Positions 39,319-48,745 of a stretch of 64,000 nt of DNA are shown here, piece after piece (position 1 is the stretch's first letter; every line of letters begins with the position of its first letter). Position numbers and translations under genes: made by a program. The stretch is from DASZRZ01 sp963732925 (GTDB lineage: Bacteria; Acidobacteriota; Terriglobia; Terriglobales; Acidobacteriaceae): contig CAVTBJ010000005.1 in assembly GCA_963732925.1 (NCBI GenBank), forward strand, positions 186,001 through 250,000, given 5' to 3'. The notes under the pieces were generated by a model. That model did not search any database. It had not been told where the DNA came from and worked only from the letters and a program-made list of their open reading frames with translations.

Positions 39319-40776
39319 ATGACTATGCAAAAGGGTTATTTTCTGGAGCGCTACGGGCTGACCGAGCGGGATGTGGAGCGCTACCTGGCACAAGCGCTTT
39401 CCGCCGGCGGCGACTACGCCGATCTTTATTTCGAATATCACACTTCGACCTCCATTGGACTCGATGAGTCGCTGGTGAAGTCCGCCTCCCAGGGGATTTC
39501 CCTCGGTTGTGGCGTGCGCGTCATTGCCGGAGAGCGTACCGGGTATGCCTATACGGACGATCTGGCTCCGGAAAAAATCCTGCGGGCGGCGCGTACGGCA
39601 GCTCTGATTGCCAGCGGCCCCGCCAAGCAGCCGGTAGTGAGCCTGAAGGAGCAGGCGCGCCCCAACCTGTATCCGGTGGCATTGCCTACCGTCCAGGCGG
39701 ACGTGAACCACAAGCTCGAACTGGTGAACCAGGCGGACATCGCGGCTCGCGCCTACGATCCCCGCATCAAGGAAGTTCGGGTGGGATACGCCGACGAGCT
39801 CCGCCGCATTCTGGTGCTCGGCTCCGACGGAACCTTTGCCGAAGACTCGCAGCCGCTCGCCCGCATCAATGTTTTCTGCATTGCCCGTGAGAACGGCAAC
39901 TCCGCCCGCGGCAGCGCCGGCGGCGGAGGACGCGTCGACTTGAATTTCTTTCTGCACGATAAGACCCCGGAACATTTCGCGCACGAAGCCGCTCGCCAGG
40001 CCCTGATTCAACTCGATGCTCGGGAAGCTCCCGCTGGCGAGATGGAAGTGGTGCTGGGGCCGGGCTGGCCCGGCATCCTGCTGCACGAGGCTATCGGCCA
40101 CGGCCTGGAAGCGGACTTTAACCGCAAGAAGACCTCGGCGTTCTCTGGACTTATCGGCCAGCGCGTTGCCAGCGATCAGTGCACGGTGGTCGATAACGGC
40201 CAGATGCCCTCGCGCCGGGGTTCACTGAACGTCGATGACGAAGGCAATCCCACCCAGAACACCGTGTTGATCGAAAACGGCATTCTCAAGGGATACCTGA
40301 GCGACAAGCTTTCCTCCCGCCTCATGGGCATCGGCAACACCGGGAACGGCCGCCGCGAAAGCTACGAGCACATTCCCATGCCGCGCATGACCAACACCTA
40401 CATGCTGGCCGGGAATGACGCGCCCGAAGACATCCTGCGCTCGGTGAAGCATGGCGTCTATGCCGTGAATTTCGGCGGTGGCCAGGTAGACATCACGAGC
40501 GGCAAGTTCGTCTTCTCCGCTTCCGAGGCTTACCTGATCGAAGACGGACAGGTTACCGCGCCACTCAAGAACGTCACCCTGATCGGCAACGGACCGGATG
40601 TGCTCACCAGGGTCTCCATGGTGGGCAGTGATCTTCGTCTCGACGAAGGCATCGGGACCTGCGGCAAAGAAGGGCAGTCGGTGCCCGTCGGCGTCGGCAT
40701 TCCCACGCTCAAGGTCGATCGTCTTACCGTGGGCGGCACCGGAACCAGGGCCCCCAGCGGCCCCCTGATGGTCTAA
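39319..40776 (+). CDS. tldD: TldD-type zinc metalloprotease subunit
   Basis: Catalytic partner of a TldD/TldE heterodimer that trims unfolded peptides. The zinc motif HEAIGH is at residues 256-261 (LLHEAIGHGLEADF). Other family regions are YADLYFEYHTSTSIG near the N-terminus, the KKTSAFSGLIGQRVAS segment, and RRESYEHIPMPRMTN before the conserved VNFGGGQVDITSG. At 485 residues it is of normal length. tldE follows after about 100 bases. Confidence 0.94.
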   Translation: MTMQKGYFLERYGLTERDVERYLAQALSAGGDYADLYFEYHTSTSIGLDESLVKSASQGISLGCGVRVIAGERTGYAYTDDLAPEKILRAARTAALIASGPAKQPVVSLKEQARPNLYPVALPTVQADVNHKLELVNQADIAARAYDPRIKEVRVGYADELRRILVLGSDGTFAEDSQPLARINVFCIARENGNSARGSAGGGGRVDLNFFLHDKTPEHFAHEAARQALIQLDAREAPAGEMEVVLGPGWPGILLHEAIGHGLEADFNRKKTSAFSGLIGQRVASDQCTVVDNGQMPSRRGSLNVDDEGNPTQNTVLIENGILKGYLSDKLSSRLMGIGNTGNGRRESYEHIPMPRMTNTYMLAGNDAPEDILRSVKHGVYAVNFGGGQVDITSGKFVFSASEAYLIEDGQVTAPLKNVTLIGNGPDVLTRVSMVGSDLRLDEGIGTCGKEGQSVPVGVGIPTLKVDRLTVGGTGTRAPSGPLMV

Positions 40777-40790
40777 CGATTTTCAAAACT

Positions 40791-40854
40791 GGCGCTGAGA
40801 CGCAGAGGCAAATCGGAAATCAGAATTCAGAAATGCGTCTCTGTGTCTCCGCGG
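40791..40854. repeat. Inverted repeat between tldD and tldE
   Basis: The left arm GGCGCTGAGACGCAGAGGCA and the right arm TGCGTCTCTGTGTCTCCGCGG are imperfect reverse complements with about 16 matched positions, separated by an AT-rich 23-base loop. It occupies most of the 103-base gap. Confidence 0.55.
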
Positions 40855-40879
40855 CGAACCAATAAGAATTGAACAAACC

Positions 40880-42226
40880 ATGGAACTGAAGGAAACAGCA
40901 ATCGATGTGGTCCGGCAGGCAATGGCCGGCGGCGCCACGGCCGCCGAAGCGGTAGCCAGCGAAGGCAACGAATTTTCTACCGTGGTCCGCCTGGGCGAGG
41001 TGGAAACCCTGAAAGAATCTGGAGCCCGCTCCATCGGCGTGCGCGTGTTCCTCGGCAAGCGCACGGCCAGCACTTACTCCAGCGATTTTTCGCCGGAAGG
41101 GCTGAAGCAGATGGTCGACTCCGCTTTGGTCTTGGGACGCGTGACCTCTGAAGATCCCTATGCCGGACTGCCCGAGCCCTCACAACTCGGTGCCAACGCA
41201 GGCGACCTCGATCTCTACTACAACGACGTGGATTCGCTTTCTTCGGGCGAGCGCATCGAGTATGCCCGCCGGGCGGAGCAGGCGGCTCTGAGCGCCGACC
41301 CGCGGATCAACAACTCCGAAGGTGGGTCCTTCGACGCCGCCGAAGGTTACAAGGTCCTGGCAAATTCCCTTGGATTCGTGGGAGATGTGCGCAAGTCGTA
41401 CTGCTCGATTTCCGCGGTTCCTGTCGCCCAGGCTGAGAATGGAGGCATGCAGCGCGACTTCTGGTATTCCGTGGCCCGCTCGCTGGGCAAGCTGGAGTCC
41501 CCCGAGGAAATCGGACGCATCGCCGCCCAGCGCACCCTGCGCCGCCTGGGCGCGCGCAAGGTCAAGACCGCGCGCGTGCCGGTGGTCTTCGATCCCATGA
41601 TGGCGCGCTCCTTGCTGAATCACATCTTCGAAGCCGTCAATGGAGACTCCATCTATCGCGGTGCATCGTTCCTGGCAGGCAAATTGGGCGAGCGCATTGC
41701 CGGAGAGAACATCACCGTTATCGACGATGGAACCATGCGCGGCGGCTTCGGTTCCTCTCCCTTTGACGCCGAAGGCGTGCCCACGCGGCGAACCGTGGTG
41801 ATCGAGGATGGCGTGCTGAAGTCCTATCTGCTGAACAGCTACACCGGCCGCAAGCTGGGCATGAGCACCACCGGAAACGCCGCCCGCGGGCTGGCCGGCA
41901 CCCCCGGAATCGGGGCGGGAAATTTCTTTCTTCAGCCGGGAGAAACCCCGCCTGCAAAGCTGCTCGCGGATGTGCCCGATGGCCTCTACGTCACCGAATT
42001 GCTCGGCTTCGGCGTCAATCTGGTTACCGGGGACTACTCTCGCGGGGCCAGTGGAATGTGGATCTCCGGAGGCGAATTGGCCTTCCCCGTTGAGGAGATC
42101 ACCATCGCCGGCAATCTCAAAGAGATGCTGTGCAACATTTCCGGCATCGCCAGCGACCTGGAATTTCGCGGTTCCGTGGCCTCTCCCACACTCCGGATTG
42201 AAGGCCTGACCGTCGCCGGAGAGTAG
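40880..42226 (+). CDS. tldE: TldE/PmbA-family protein
   Basis: 448 residues, homologous to TldD but without the HExxxH zinc site (the matching position reads MARSLLNHIFEAVNGDS), as is typical for TldE/PmbA. The partner is thought to shape the proteolytic chamber. Family features include ESGARSIGVRVFLGKRTAS, the SSPFDAEGVPTRRTVVIEDGVL region, and near the end LGFGVNLVTGDYSRGASGMW. It follows tldD directly. Confidence 0.92.
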   Translation: MELKETAIDVVRQAMAGGATAAEAVASEGNEFSTVVRLGEVETLKESGARSIGVRVFLGKRTASTYSSDFSPEGLKQMVDSALVLGRVTSEDPYAGLPEPSQLGANAGDLDLYYNDVDSLSSGERIEYARRAEQAALSADPRINNSEGGSFDAAEGYKVLANSLGFVGDVRKSYCSISAVPVAQAENGGMQRDFWYSVARSLGKLESPEEIGRIAAQRTLRRLGARKVKTARVPVVFDPMMARSLLNHIFEAVNGDSIYRGASFLAGKLGERIAGENITVIDDGTMRGGFGSSPFDAEGVPTRRTVVIEDGVLKSYLLNSYTGRKLGMSTTGNAARGLAGTPGIGAGNFFLQPGETPPAKLLADVPDGLYVTELLGFGVNLVTGDYSRGASGMWISGGELAFPVEEITIAGNLKEMLCNISGIASDLEFRGSVASPTLRIEGLTVAGE

Positions 42227-42463
42227 CAGGCGAACTCTGCTCTCCCTGCGTTGTCGGCGGGCAGGATCTTCGTCCGCTCCGTAAGCGCCGCAAAACAAAC
42301 AGCCCTTTTTCTCTCCCCAAGTGATGCCTTCCTGAGCGGCGGCTTTACCGGCTGCCTCGGCCCCTTCTCGGGAAACCCTCCCTACCGCAACTGCCATCTC
42401 TCTTGTTAGTAACGCGAGGTTAGTAACGAATAAGTAGATCCTTGAGCAGAGAGGTGGGGCTTC

Positions 42464-43072
42464 ATGGCAAGTAATCCAAGAATTCCCGAACCGCACGATC
42501 ATGCAACCATGCACGAGGAAGACTCGCAGAAGCGCCATTTTCCGGTGCCTCTAATCATCATCATCGTCGCCGCGATCATCTTGGCGGCCCTGATCTGGTA
42601 TTTGCCGCGAACTCCCATTGCCAAGCCGCAGCCAACGCAGGCGGTGGTTCCGGCGCAGCCCACCGATGGGCAGATTCAGCTTACCAATATCCACCTGTCC
42701 AATTCGCCGGTCGGCAACCAGATTTACCTGGACGCGCTTCTTCACAACGCCGGAAGCACCACCATCAACGGCGTGCTGGTGAATGTGAGCTTTCCCGGGA
42801 GCAACGGACAAACTGCTGGCACCGTCCAGGCCCCGGTCACGGCAATTACTGGGGAAAACAGCGCAGTTGGGGAGGCCCTCGTGGACCACCCCATCGCGCC
42901 TGGGGACCAGGAGACCGTACGCATCGCGGTTCCCAATCCTCCTCAGGGCTGGAACCACGACCTCCCCGGAATCACGGTGGCTGCAGTCACAGCTGTTTCG
43001 CCAAAGGGAGGATCGGCCCAACCGCGGTCCCAGTCCGGCAACACGGTGAAGGCAAAGCCCCCGTCCCAGTGA
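42464..43072 (+). CDS. DUF2393-type single-helix protein, first copy
   Basis: 202 residues: a polar cytoplasmic head, one helix (PLIIIIVAAIILAALIWYL, residues about 28-46), then a periplasmic domain with the pattern QIQLTNIHLSNSPVGNQIYLDALLHNAGSTTINGV, like a beta-sandwich of the DUF2393 kind. A glycine/serine tail follows. GAGAGGTGG precedes the start. The next gene is a paralogue with the same layout. Function unknown. Confidence 0.75.
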   Translation: MASNPRIPEPHDHATMHEEDSQKRHFPVPLIIIIVAAIILAALIWYLPRTPIAKPQPTQAVVPAQPTDGQIQLTNIHLSNSPVGNQIYLDALLHNAGSTTINGVLVNVSFPGSNGQTAGTVQAPVTAITGENSAVGEALVDHPIAPGDQETVRIAVPNPPQGWNHDLPGITVAAVTAVSPKGGSAQPRSQSGNTVKAKPPSQ

Positions 43073-43149
43073 ACAGGGGTATGTTTCCGGAGACCGGCGG
43101 AGTGCCCGACATTGACGCGCCTGACGGCAACCTGTGAGAATCAAGCGCG

Positions 43150-43671
43150 ATGGCCGAGCACTCCCCCATGTTCGAAACGCCCGCACAGGAATCCGGCAGC
43201 CGCTGGATTTCCAGCGTGGTCGCCGTCGTCGTGATCGGCGCCATCATCGCGGCCATAATTTTCTTCAGCAGTTCCCCCCCGCCGCAAACCCAGCAGGCGC
43301 TGGATAAATACGCCGAGAGCCTGCAGGTCGGCTCTCTCAGCATGAGCGTCGCCCAGAACTTCGTGGGCGCCAGCATTCACTACGTGGACGGTAAGATCGC
43401 CAATGTGGGCGAACGCACCGTAACCGGCATTCGTGTGGAAGTGATCTTCCGCGACTCCATGGGTCAGATCGTGCTGCGCGACACTCAGAATCTGATGCTG
43501 CTCCAGCAACAACCGGGAGACCTCCCGCCGGAGGTGCTGTCTCTGAAAAACGACCCCCTTCAGCCCAACGAAGTTGCCACCTTCCGCCTGACCTTCGAGC
43601 GCCTTCCCGCCGGCTGGAATGGAGGCTATCCTGAGTTGCGCTTCGTGAATGTGACCCTGGCGCCCCAGTAG
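43150..43671 (+). CDS. DUF2393-type single-helix protein, second copy
   Basis: 173 residues: a short head, one helix (SVVAVVVIGAIIAAIIFFSS), then a domain with VGASIHYVDGKIANVGERTVTGIRVEVIFRDSMGQIV, similar in plan to the previous protein. The two are 77 bases apart on the same strand and probably form an operon. Shared structure suggests duplication. The role is unknown; a signal or envelope stress part is speculation. Confidence 0.75.
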   Translation: MAEHSPMFETPAQESGSRWISSVVAVVVIGAIIAAIIFFSSSPPPQTQQALDKYAESLQVGSLSMSVAQNFVGASIHYVDGKIANVGERTVTGIRVEVIFRDSMGQIVLRDTQNLMLLQQQPGDLPPEVLSLKNDPLQPNEVATFRLTFERLPAGWNGGYPELRFVNVTLAPQ

Positions 43672-43702
43672 GCCTGGCGCAACTGCGTAACCCAGACGCC
43701 CT

Positions 43703-45085
43703 TTACTTGCGCGCCGGTTGCGCTTCCGGCACTTGTTTCCACCACAGGTCAAATTCCCGCAGAGCCCGTTCACATTGCAGGCGATGCCGCTGTTGCCGGT
43801 CGCGAACCTTTTCCTCCAGCGGCGGTAGCAGGTCGAAGGTGATATTCGCCGGCTGAAAGGTCTTGCGATCGGCGTGCGTGATGTAGTGCATCAACGAGCC
43901 GAACGCGCTGCCGCGTGGCGGATCCAGCGGCGGCAGTCCCAGCGCCAGCGAAGCCACCTGCACTCCCGCGAGCAGGCCCGCGGCAATCGACTCCACGTAG
44001 CCCTCTACTCCGCAAATTTGTCCGGCAAACAGCACGTTGGGATTCGCCTTTAACTGCAGCGTGGGCAGCAGCAAAGCGGGCGAGTTGATGTAGGTATTGC
44101 GATGAATCTGTCCGTAGCGCAGGAAGCGGGCGTTCTCCAGGCCCGGAATCAGGCGGAAGACATACGCCTGCTCGGGAAAACGCAAATGATTCTGGAATCC
44201 AACCAGATTGTAGGAATCGGCGCGCAGGTTTTCCTGCCGTAACTGCACCACCGCATGGGGCCGCGTTCCGCTGCGCGGATCGATCAGGCCCACCGGCTTC
44301 ATGGGACCGAAGCGCAGGGTGTCGCGCCCGCGGCGGGCGATCTCTTCAATCGGCAGACAGCTTTCGAAGTAGTTCAGCTTTTCCCAGTCGTGCCCTTCCA
44401 CTGCCTGCGCCGAGACCAGAGCATCGTAGAAGCGGTCGTACTCTTCCCGGTTCATGGGGCAGTTGATATAGTCCGCAGATCCTTTTCCGTAGCGCGCTGC
44501 CAGGTACACCTTCGAGTGGTCGATGGACTCGGCGTCTACGATGGGGCTGATGGAGTCGTAGAAGAAGAGGTGCCTGGAATCCGAGCCATCCGCGCCGTCG
44601 CTGCAGGTCAGCCGCCCGATCTCCCCAGAAAGCACTTCCGAGGTCAGCGGGCCGGTGGCGACAATCGTGATCCCGTGATTCTCGTCAATGCTCGAGACCT
44701 CCTCGCGGCGTACCCGGATCAGCGGTTGGTTCGAGACCGCCTCCGTGACCCGTGCGGCAAACGCTTCCCGGTCCACCGCCAAAGCGTGACCGGCGGGGAC
44801 GGCGGTTTCCTCGGCAATCTTCAACAGCAGGGAACCCGAGCGGCGCAGCTCCTCCTTCAACAGCCAGGGAGCCGTGTTCTCGCTGGCCGACTTGAGTGAA
44901 TTCGAGCACACCAGCTCGGCAAAGTTGGCGGTCTGGTGAGCCGGGGTGCTGCGCACGGGGCGCATCTCGAAGAGTTCGACTTCGAAGCCCCGCTCTGCCA
45001 GTTGCCAGGCGGCTTCGCATCCCGCCAGCCCGCCACCGATCACTTTGATAGGAGATTGCATGGTGTAAGGAGTTCGTACGCTCAT
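43703..45085 (-). CDS. trmFO: Methylenetetrahydrofolate--tRNA-(uracil-54-C5)-methyltransferase
   Basis: Makes ribothymidine at position 54 of tRNAs using methylenetetrahydrofolate and FAD. The start at 45085 (MSVRTPYTM) follows GGAAAGAG; an internal ATG at 45061 lacks such a site. The FAD dinucleotide fold is VIGGGLAGCEAAWQLAERG. Further motifs are ELVCSNSLKS (with the reactive cysteine), NCPMNREEYDRFYDALVSA, and GQICGVEGYVESIAAGLLAG. The 460 residues are of normal length. It converges with the second DUF2393 gene. Confidence 0.96.
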   Translation of the reverse strand: MSVRTPYTMQSPIKVIGGGLAGCEAAWQLAERGFEVELFEMRPVRSTPAHQTANFAELVCSNSLKSASENTAPWLLKEELRRSGSLLLKIAEETAVPAGHALAVDREAFAARVTEAVSNQPLIRVRREEVSSIDENHGITIVATGPLTSEVLSGEIGRLTCSDGADGSDSRHLFFYDSISPIVDAESIDHSKVYLAARYGKGSADYINCPMNREEYDRFYDALVSAQAVEGHDWEKLNYFESCLPIEEIARRGRDTLRFGPMKPVGLIDPRSGTRPHAVVQLRQENLRADSYNLVGFQNHLRFPEQAYVFRLIPGLENARFLRYGQIHRNTYINSPALLLPTLQLKANPNVLFAGQICGVEGYVESIAAGLLAGVQVASLALGLPPLDPPRGSAFGSLMHYITHADRKTFQPANITFDLLPPLEEKVRDRQQRHRLQCERALREFDLWWKQVPEAQPARK

Positions 45086-45190
45086 TGTCCGAACTCTTTC
45101 CGATTATAGAAGCGGATGGGAGAAGCTGTTGTGTGCGGGCGAGAACATGTGCGGCTGAGTGCTGATGTCGCTGATGGCTGACAGCTACAG

Positions 45191-45964
45191 CTATTTCTTC
45201 GGCACCGTGAAGGGCACGCCCCGCTCGTCGTTTTCTTTGATCGTGGCAGGAAGATTCAGGTCGGCGAGCTGAATCTTGCGCGATGTCATGCTCTCCAAGT
45301 CATAGAGCACGCTTCCCATGATGGCGTAGTTGTGCACTTCCTGGCGGTGTCCATCGCGGAAGATCAGTACAGTGGGAATGACTTCCCGGGGCGGCTCGGG
45401 TGGCTGCGACGCGGCAGCCTGCGTGGATTCAGCCTGATCATTCCCGGCGGCAGGACCTGCATCATTTTCGGAGTCTGCTTTCCGGCGCACCTGCACCTGG
45501 CCATCGCCTCCTACCGCATACTGGTCCTGTTCGCGGTCCTTGTCATTGACGATTTTGATCTCCACCTGAACCGGCTGCTGCCCTGCCTGCTGCCCATAGT
45601 AGTCATAACCGTAACTCGCATCGTTCGAGTAAATATACGGGTAAACGTATGGATAGTAGGCGTAGGGCGCCACGATGGGCACGCCGCCGCCATTTCCTGG
45701 CCGGTGATGGTGGCCGAAGCCGCCTGGGTTCATGCCGCGAGAAGGGAATGCCGGATTGGAGATATAGCCCGTTCCCGGGAGCGGACGTGCAATTCCGTAC
45801 GGAAGCGGAGGCGAGATGGAAGTCACGCTCGCGGGCGGGCCCCCGACAAAGGTCCCGTTACCGCCAATAGAGGTGATGGAAGCAGGGGTTCCGTGGATCA
45901 CCTGTCCCCTGGCCGAAAGCGCCAGCAGCACAACCGGAATCGCAACCATGAGCGCGCGCTTCAT
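45191..45964 (-). CDS. Secreted hypothetical protein rich in Pro/Tyr/Gly
   Basis: 257 residues with a clear signal peptide (MKRALMVAIPVVLLALSARG). A glycine-, proline- and tyrosine-rich region (YAYYPYVYPYIYS at about residues 100-115) is followed by a charged linker and a C-terminal part with VIPTVLIFRDGHRQEVHNYAIMGSVLYDL. That segment resembles a short beta domain found in other secreted proteins of these bacteria. Gene identity unknown. It is separated from trmFO by 105 bases. Confidence 0.7.
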   Translation of the reverse strand: MKRALMVAIPVVLLALSARGQVIHGTPASITSIGGNGTFVGGPPASVTSISPPLPYGIARPLPGTGYISNPAFPSRGMNPGGFGHHHRPGNGGGVPIVAPYAYYPYVYPYIYSNDASYGYDYYGQQAGQQPVQVEIKIVNDKDREQDQYAVGGDGQVQVRRKADSENDAGPAAGNDQAESTQAAASQPPEPPREVIPTVLIFRDGHRQEVHNYAIMGSVLYDLESMTSRKIQLADLNLPATIKENDERGVPFTVPKK

Positions 45965-46057
45965 AGAGCCCTCCCACCTATGATACTCCAGCTATTAGGC
46001 CCTCTAACCCGATTGGACGCCCGCGCAGGCTCTCCGGTTGCAGACAATCGAGCCCCG

Positions 46058-47272
46058 TTATAAGCGGGCAAGATTCAGAAAAGCAAACGCCGCCTGCCCC
46101 GCCAGGGCTGCCACCAGGATACCCAACGCCACCGGTGCAAGCTGGCTTTCCAGCAAGTCGGCAAACACTCCTGCGGCGAACACCAGCATGAAGGGAATCG
46201 CAACGATGAGCAGAGTAACGCCTCCCTGTCCGGGAAGCGTCGTGGCCATCATCAGCAGCAGAAGGAACACCAGCAGAGGGGCGGTGGTTCCGAAAAACCG
46301 GGTACGACGCCAGGCGGCAAACGTAACCAGGGCAACCAGCAGGAGCACCATCAATCCGGGAGTGCGCAGGAAAAACAGAAACAGCAGGGAGTAGATCAGA
46401 GGAGTAGCGAGCGCGCCCGCACTGAATCGCAGCATACCGCTGCGAGCCAGCGACGCCGCCAGGATCCCGAGATGGAAGGAATACACAACCGCAAGAATGG
46501 CCAGAGCCACCGCGCATCCCGCGGCCAGGATCACCAGGGCCGCTCCTCGGCGCTCCGGAGCCAGATAGAACAGGAAGGCCGCCGCCAGGGGAAACAGCAG
46601 CGCCAGGCTGAACTGCGAGCCTAGGGCAAACGCCATCGACACGCCCAGCAGAAGAATGCGCCGCCAGTTCCACAACACAACCTCGCGCGGAGCATAGAGT
46701 GTGTGGGCCACGGCGATGGAAGTAAAAATCAGCCCAAAGGCACCCCAGGCAGCAATGATTGCGGGCTGCACCGTGGATGCTCGCTCCACCATGGTCGGCG
46801 AAAGCACATAGAGCGCCAGCGCGGTGTATCCCCCGGCGTTGCCGAACAGCCGCCGTGACACATACCAGAGCGACGATCCCAGCATGACTCCACAAAAAAT
46901 GAACAGCAAGCGCGCTAGCCAGCGGGAAGCGATCGAGCGAAATGCGGGCCGGGACCCGGTATCGACTGCCGCCACTTCCCCGGAAGGCGCCAGCGAGGCC
47001 CCCAGCAGGGCCGGCAGTGGCGAGTGCACCGGACTGGCATTCGGAAGGTTGCCGGCGAACTGGGAGCGGCCCTGCAGAATGTAGGCGAGCTCCATCCGGC
47101 CCATCGGCACACGCGCCGCAAACCAGAAGCACTGCACGAGAAACAACCCCAGCAGCCCGCCTGCGAGGAACTGCGGCCTGCCAATGGGCAGCCCGAAGAT
47201 CCTCCAGCGGACCGGCGAAGGCGCGGCCTCGGCGGGAGGTGGGGCTTCTTGAAGAACAACTTTGGAAGACAT
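46058..47272 (-). CDS. Polytopic membrane protein of unknown function
   Basis: 404 residues from ATG 47272 (MSSKVVLQEAPPPAE). There are about ten to eleven hydrophobic helices with short loops (for example GGYTALALYVLSPTMVERAS) and an early loop with SPVHSPLPALLGASL. The plan resembles GT-C-type membrane glycosyltransferases (mannosyltransferase/ArnT-like), but no catalytic Asp-containing loop is certain. A longer upstream frame to 47506 is not supported. Confidence 0.68.
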   Translation of the reverse strand: MSSKVVLQEAPPPAEAAPSPVRWRIFGLPIGRPQFLAGGLLGLFLVQCFWFAARVPMGRMELAYILQGRSQFAGNLPNASPVHSPLPALLGASLAPSGEVAAVDTGSRPAFRSIASRWLARLLFIFCGVMLGSSLWYVSRRLFGNAGGYTALALYVLSPTMVERASTVQPAIIAAWGAFGLIFTSIAVAHTLYAPREVVLWNWRRILLLGVSMAFALGSQFSLALLFPLAAAFLFYLAPERRGAALVILAAGCAVALAILAVVYSFHLGILAASLARSGMLRFSAGALATPLIYSLLFLFFLRTPGLMVLLLVALVTFAAWRRTRFFGTTAPLLVFLLLLMMATTLPGQGGVTLLIVAIPFMLVFAAGVFADLLESQLAPVALGILVAALAGQAAFAFLNLARL

Positions 47273-47552
47273 ACCGTTGAACACAGCAAACGTGCGGGCT
47301 GACGCAACTTCTGTTCTATCACGTCCAGCCTCGCTCCCGCCCGCGCTTCGCGGCTGGGCCGCCAGTTTTTGCGGGCAGCGCGTCCCCGGTGGCGCTAAGC
47401 CTTTCACGTTTTCGGACCCTCGCTTCCCGGTTTTTTTCGGCCCTAGGCCAATGCCAACTGTGGCCTCAAACATCCGTATTGCTATACTTGGCGGTTCACG
47501 CAACACACCATGAACTTCCCTGCCGCTGGCGGGAGCAATAGAGAGGGGCTTG

Positions 47553-48335
47553 ATGAGCGCAGACTATTCGAGTTTTGGATTGCAGGACAAGATTGCCATC
47601 GTCACCGGGGCATCGCAAGGCATCGGGCGCGCTATCGCGCTTGGGCTGGCCCAAGCCGGTGCCCACCTGGTGCTGGCCAAGCACCCGCAGGGGCGCCAGG
47701 AAGAAATCCAGCAGGTAAAGGCCGAAATTGAGAAGCTCGGACGCAAAGCGATCATCGTGCTCACGGATGTAAACGACGTTGCCCAGGTCCGCGCTCTGAT
47801 GGACAAGACCAAGGAAACCTTCGGCCGCATCGATATCCTGGTCAACAATGCCAGTTGGACCGGCACCGGACCGGCACTCGACGTGGAGGAAGAAGAGTAC
47901 GACAAGACGATGACAGCCTGCGTCAAGAGCGTCTTCTTCGCCTGCCAGGCGGCAGCCAGGATCATGATTCCGCAAGGGGGAGGCAGAATCGTCAATATAG
48001 GTTCCAACTTCGCCGTGGTGGCCTTTAAGGGCCGCGCCGTATATGCCGCCGCCAAAGCTGCGGTCCATCATCTCTCCGCCGCCTTGTCGCTGGAATGGGC
48101 GCGCCAGGGAGTCACGGTCAACGTGGTCGCTCCCGCCATCACCGAAACCGTTTCCCGCAAAAACATCATCGAGCGTCCCGGATACAAGGAGTGGGCCACG
48201 AACGAAATGCTGCCCATTGGCCGCTGGAATCAGCCGGAAGACCTGGTGGGACCGGTCCTGTTCCTTTGCAGTCACATGGCCGACATGGTTGTGGGCCATT
48301 CCCTCATGGTCGATGGTGGCTGGACCATCCACTAG
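47553..48335 (+). CDS. Short-chain dehydrogenase/reductase
   Basis: 260-residue SDR of the classical type. The cofactor loop is TGASQGIG, followed by NNAS and a catalytic Tyr-x3-Lys (YAAAKAAV). The C-terminal VDGGWTIH is typical of the FabG-like branch. A GAGAGGGGC site precedes the ATG. Substrate unknown. A hairpin terminator follows. It resembles but is distinct from the fabG-like gene at 51357. Confidence 0.88.
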   Translation: MSADYSSFGLQDKIAIVTGASQGIGRAIALGLAQAGAHLVLAKHPQGRQEEIQQVKAEIEKLGRKAIIVLTDVNDVAQVRALMDKTKETFGRIDILVNNASWTGTGPALDVEEEEYDKTMTACVKSVFFACQAAARIMIPQGGGRIVNIGSNFAVVAFKGRAVYAAAKAAVHHLSAALSLEWARQGVTVNVVAPAITETVSRKNIIERPGYKEWATNEMLPIGRWNQPEDLVGPVLFLCSHMADMVVGHSLMVDGGWTIH

Positions 48336-48366
48336 GCAACGGCCTGGGAAGTGTCGCATTTCCCTC

Positions 48367-48408
48367 AGGGCAGCCGGGGAGCATAGCCCAGGCTGCCCTT
48401 TTCCTTTT
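48367..48408 (+). terminator. Rho-independent terminator after the SDR gene
   Basis: A perfect 9-bp stem AGGGCAGCC/GGCTGCCCT surrounds a 15-base loop and is followed directly by TTTTCCTTTT. Confidence 0.8.
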
Positions 48409-48745
48409 GCTGGCGATGGCGCATGAAACGATCGGGAAGACAGTCTCCAGAGGCTGTGGTTCCCCCGCGATCCTGAGAGCTCCGGCCGCCTTGGCGCCAC
48501 CGGGGAGGCTCCGCGTAGCAACTCCTCACGCGTGCTGGAATTCAGCGCCCCTCCGTCAGCAGCGGCTTTCCGGCTCGCCTGCAACTCTCACCGCGTTCTT
48601 CTCCCTCACAGGTTTTTGCCCTTGAGAACCGCCCCCCCAGGCAGCACGGCGGTATACACTGTTGCGCGCCCAAAGGGCCTGGGAGGCGGGGCCGCGCTGT
48701 GCGGTTGCTGTTTCGCTCCTTTGCTCCCGGAAGCGAGGATTCGAC
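48409..48745. other. Spacer before the PHP-like gene
   Basis: 337 bases without a supported gene. A GGTATACACTGT motif lies at 48651-48662, about 84 bases before the start; nearly the same motif lies at the same distance before fabG. A run of eight C precedes it. No hairpin with a T-tract is seen. Confidence 0.4.

Noticed and set aside
45978..47132. Open frame of 384 codons on the minus strand
   Set aside because: It overlaps the polytopic membrane protein in another frame; the alternative has many Cys, Gly and Arg and no helices.
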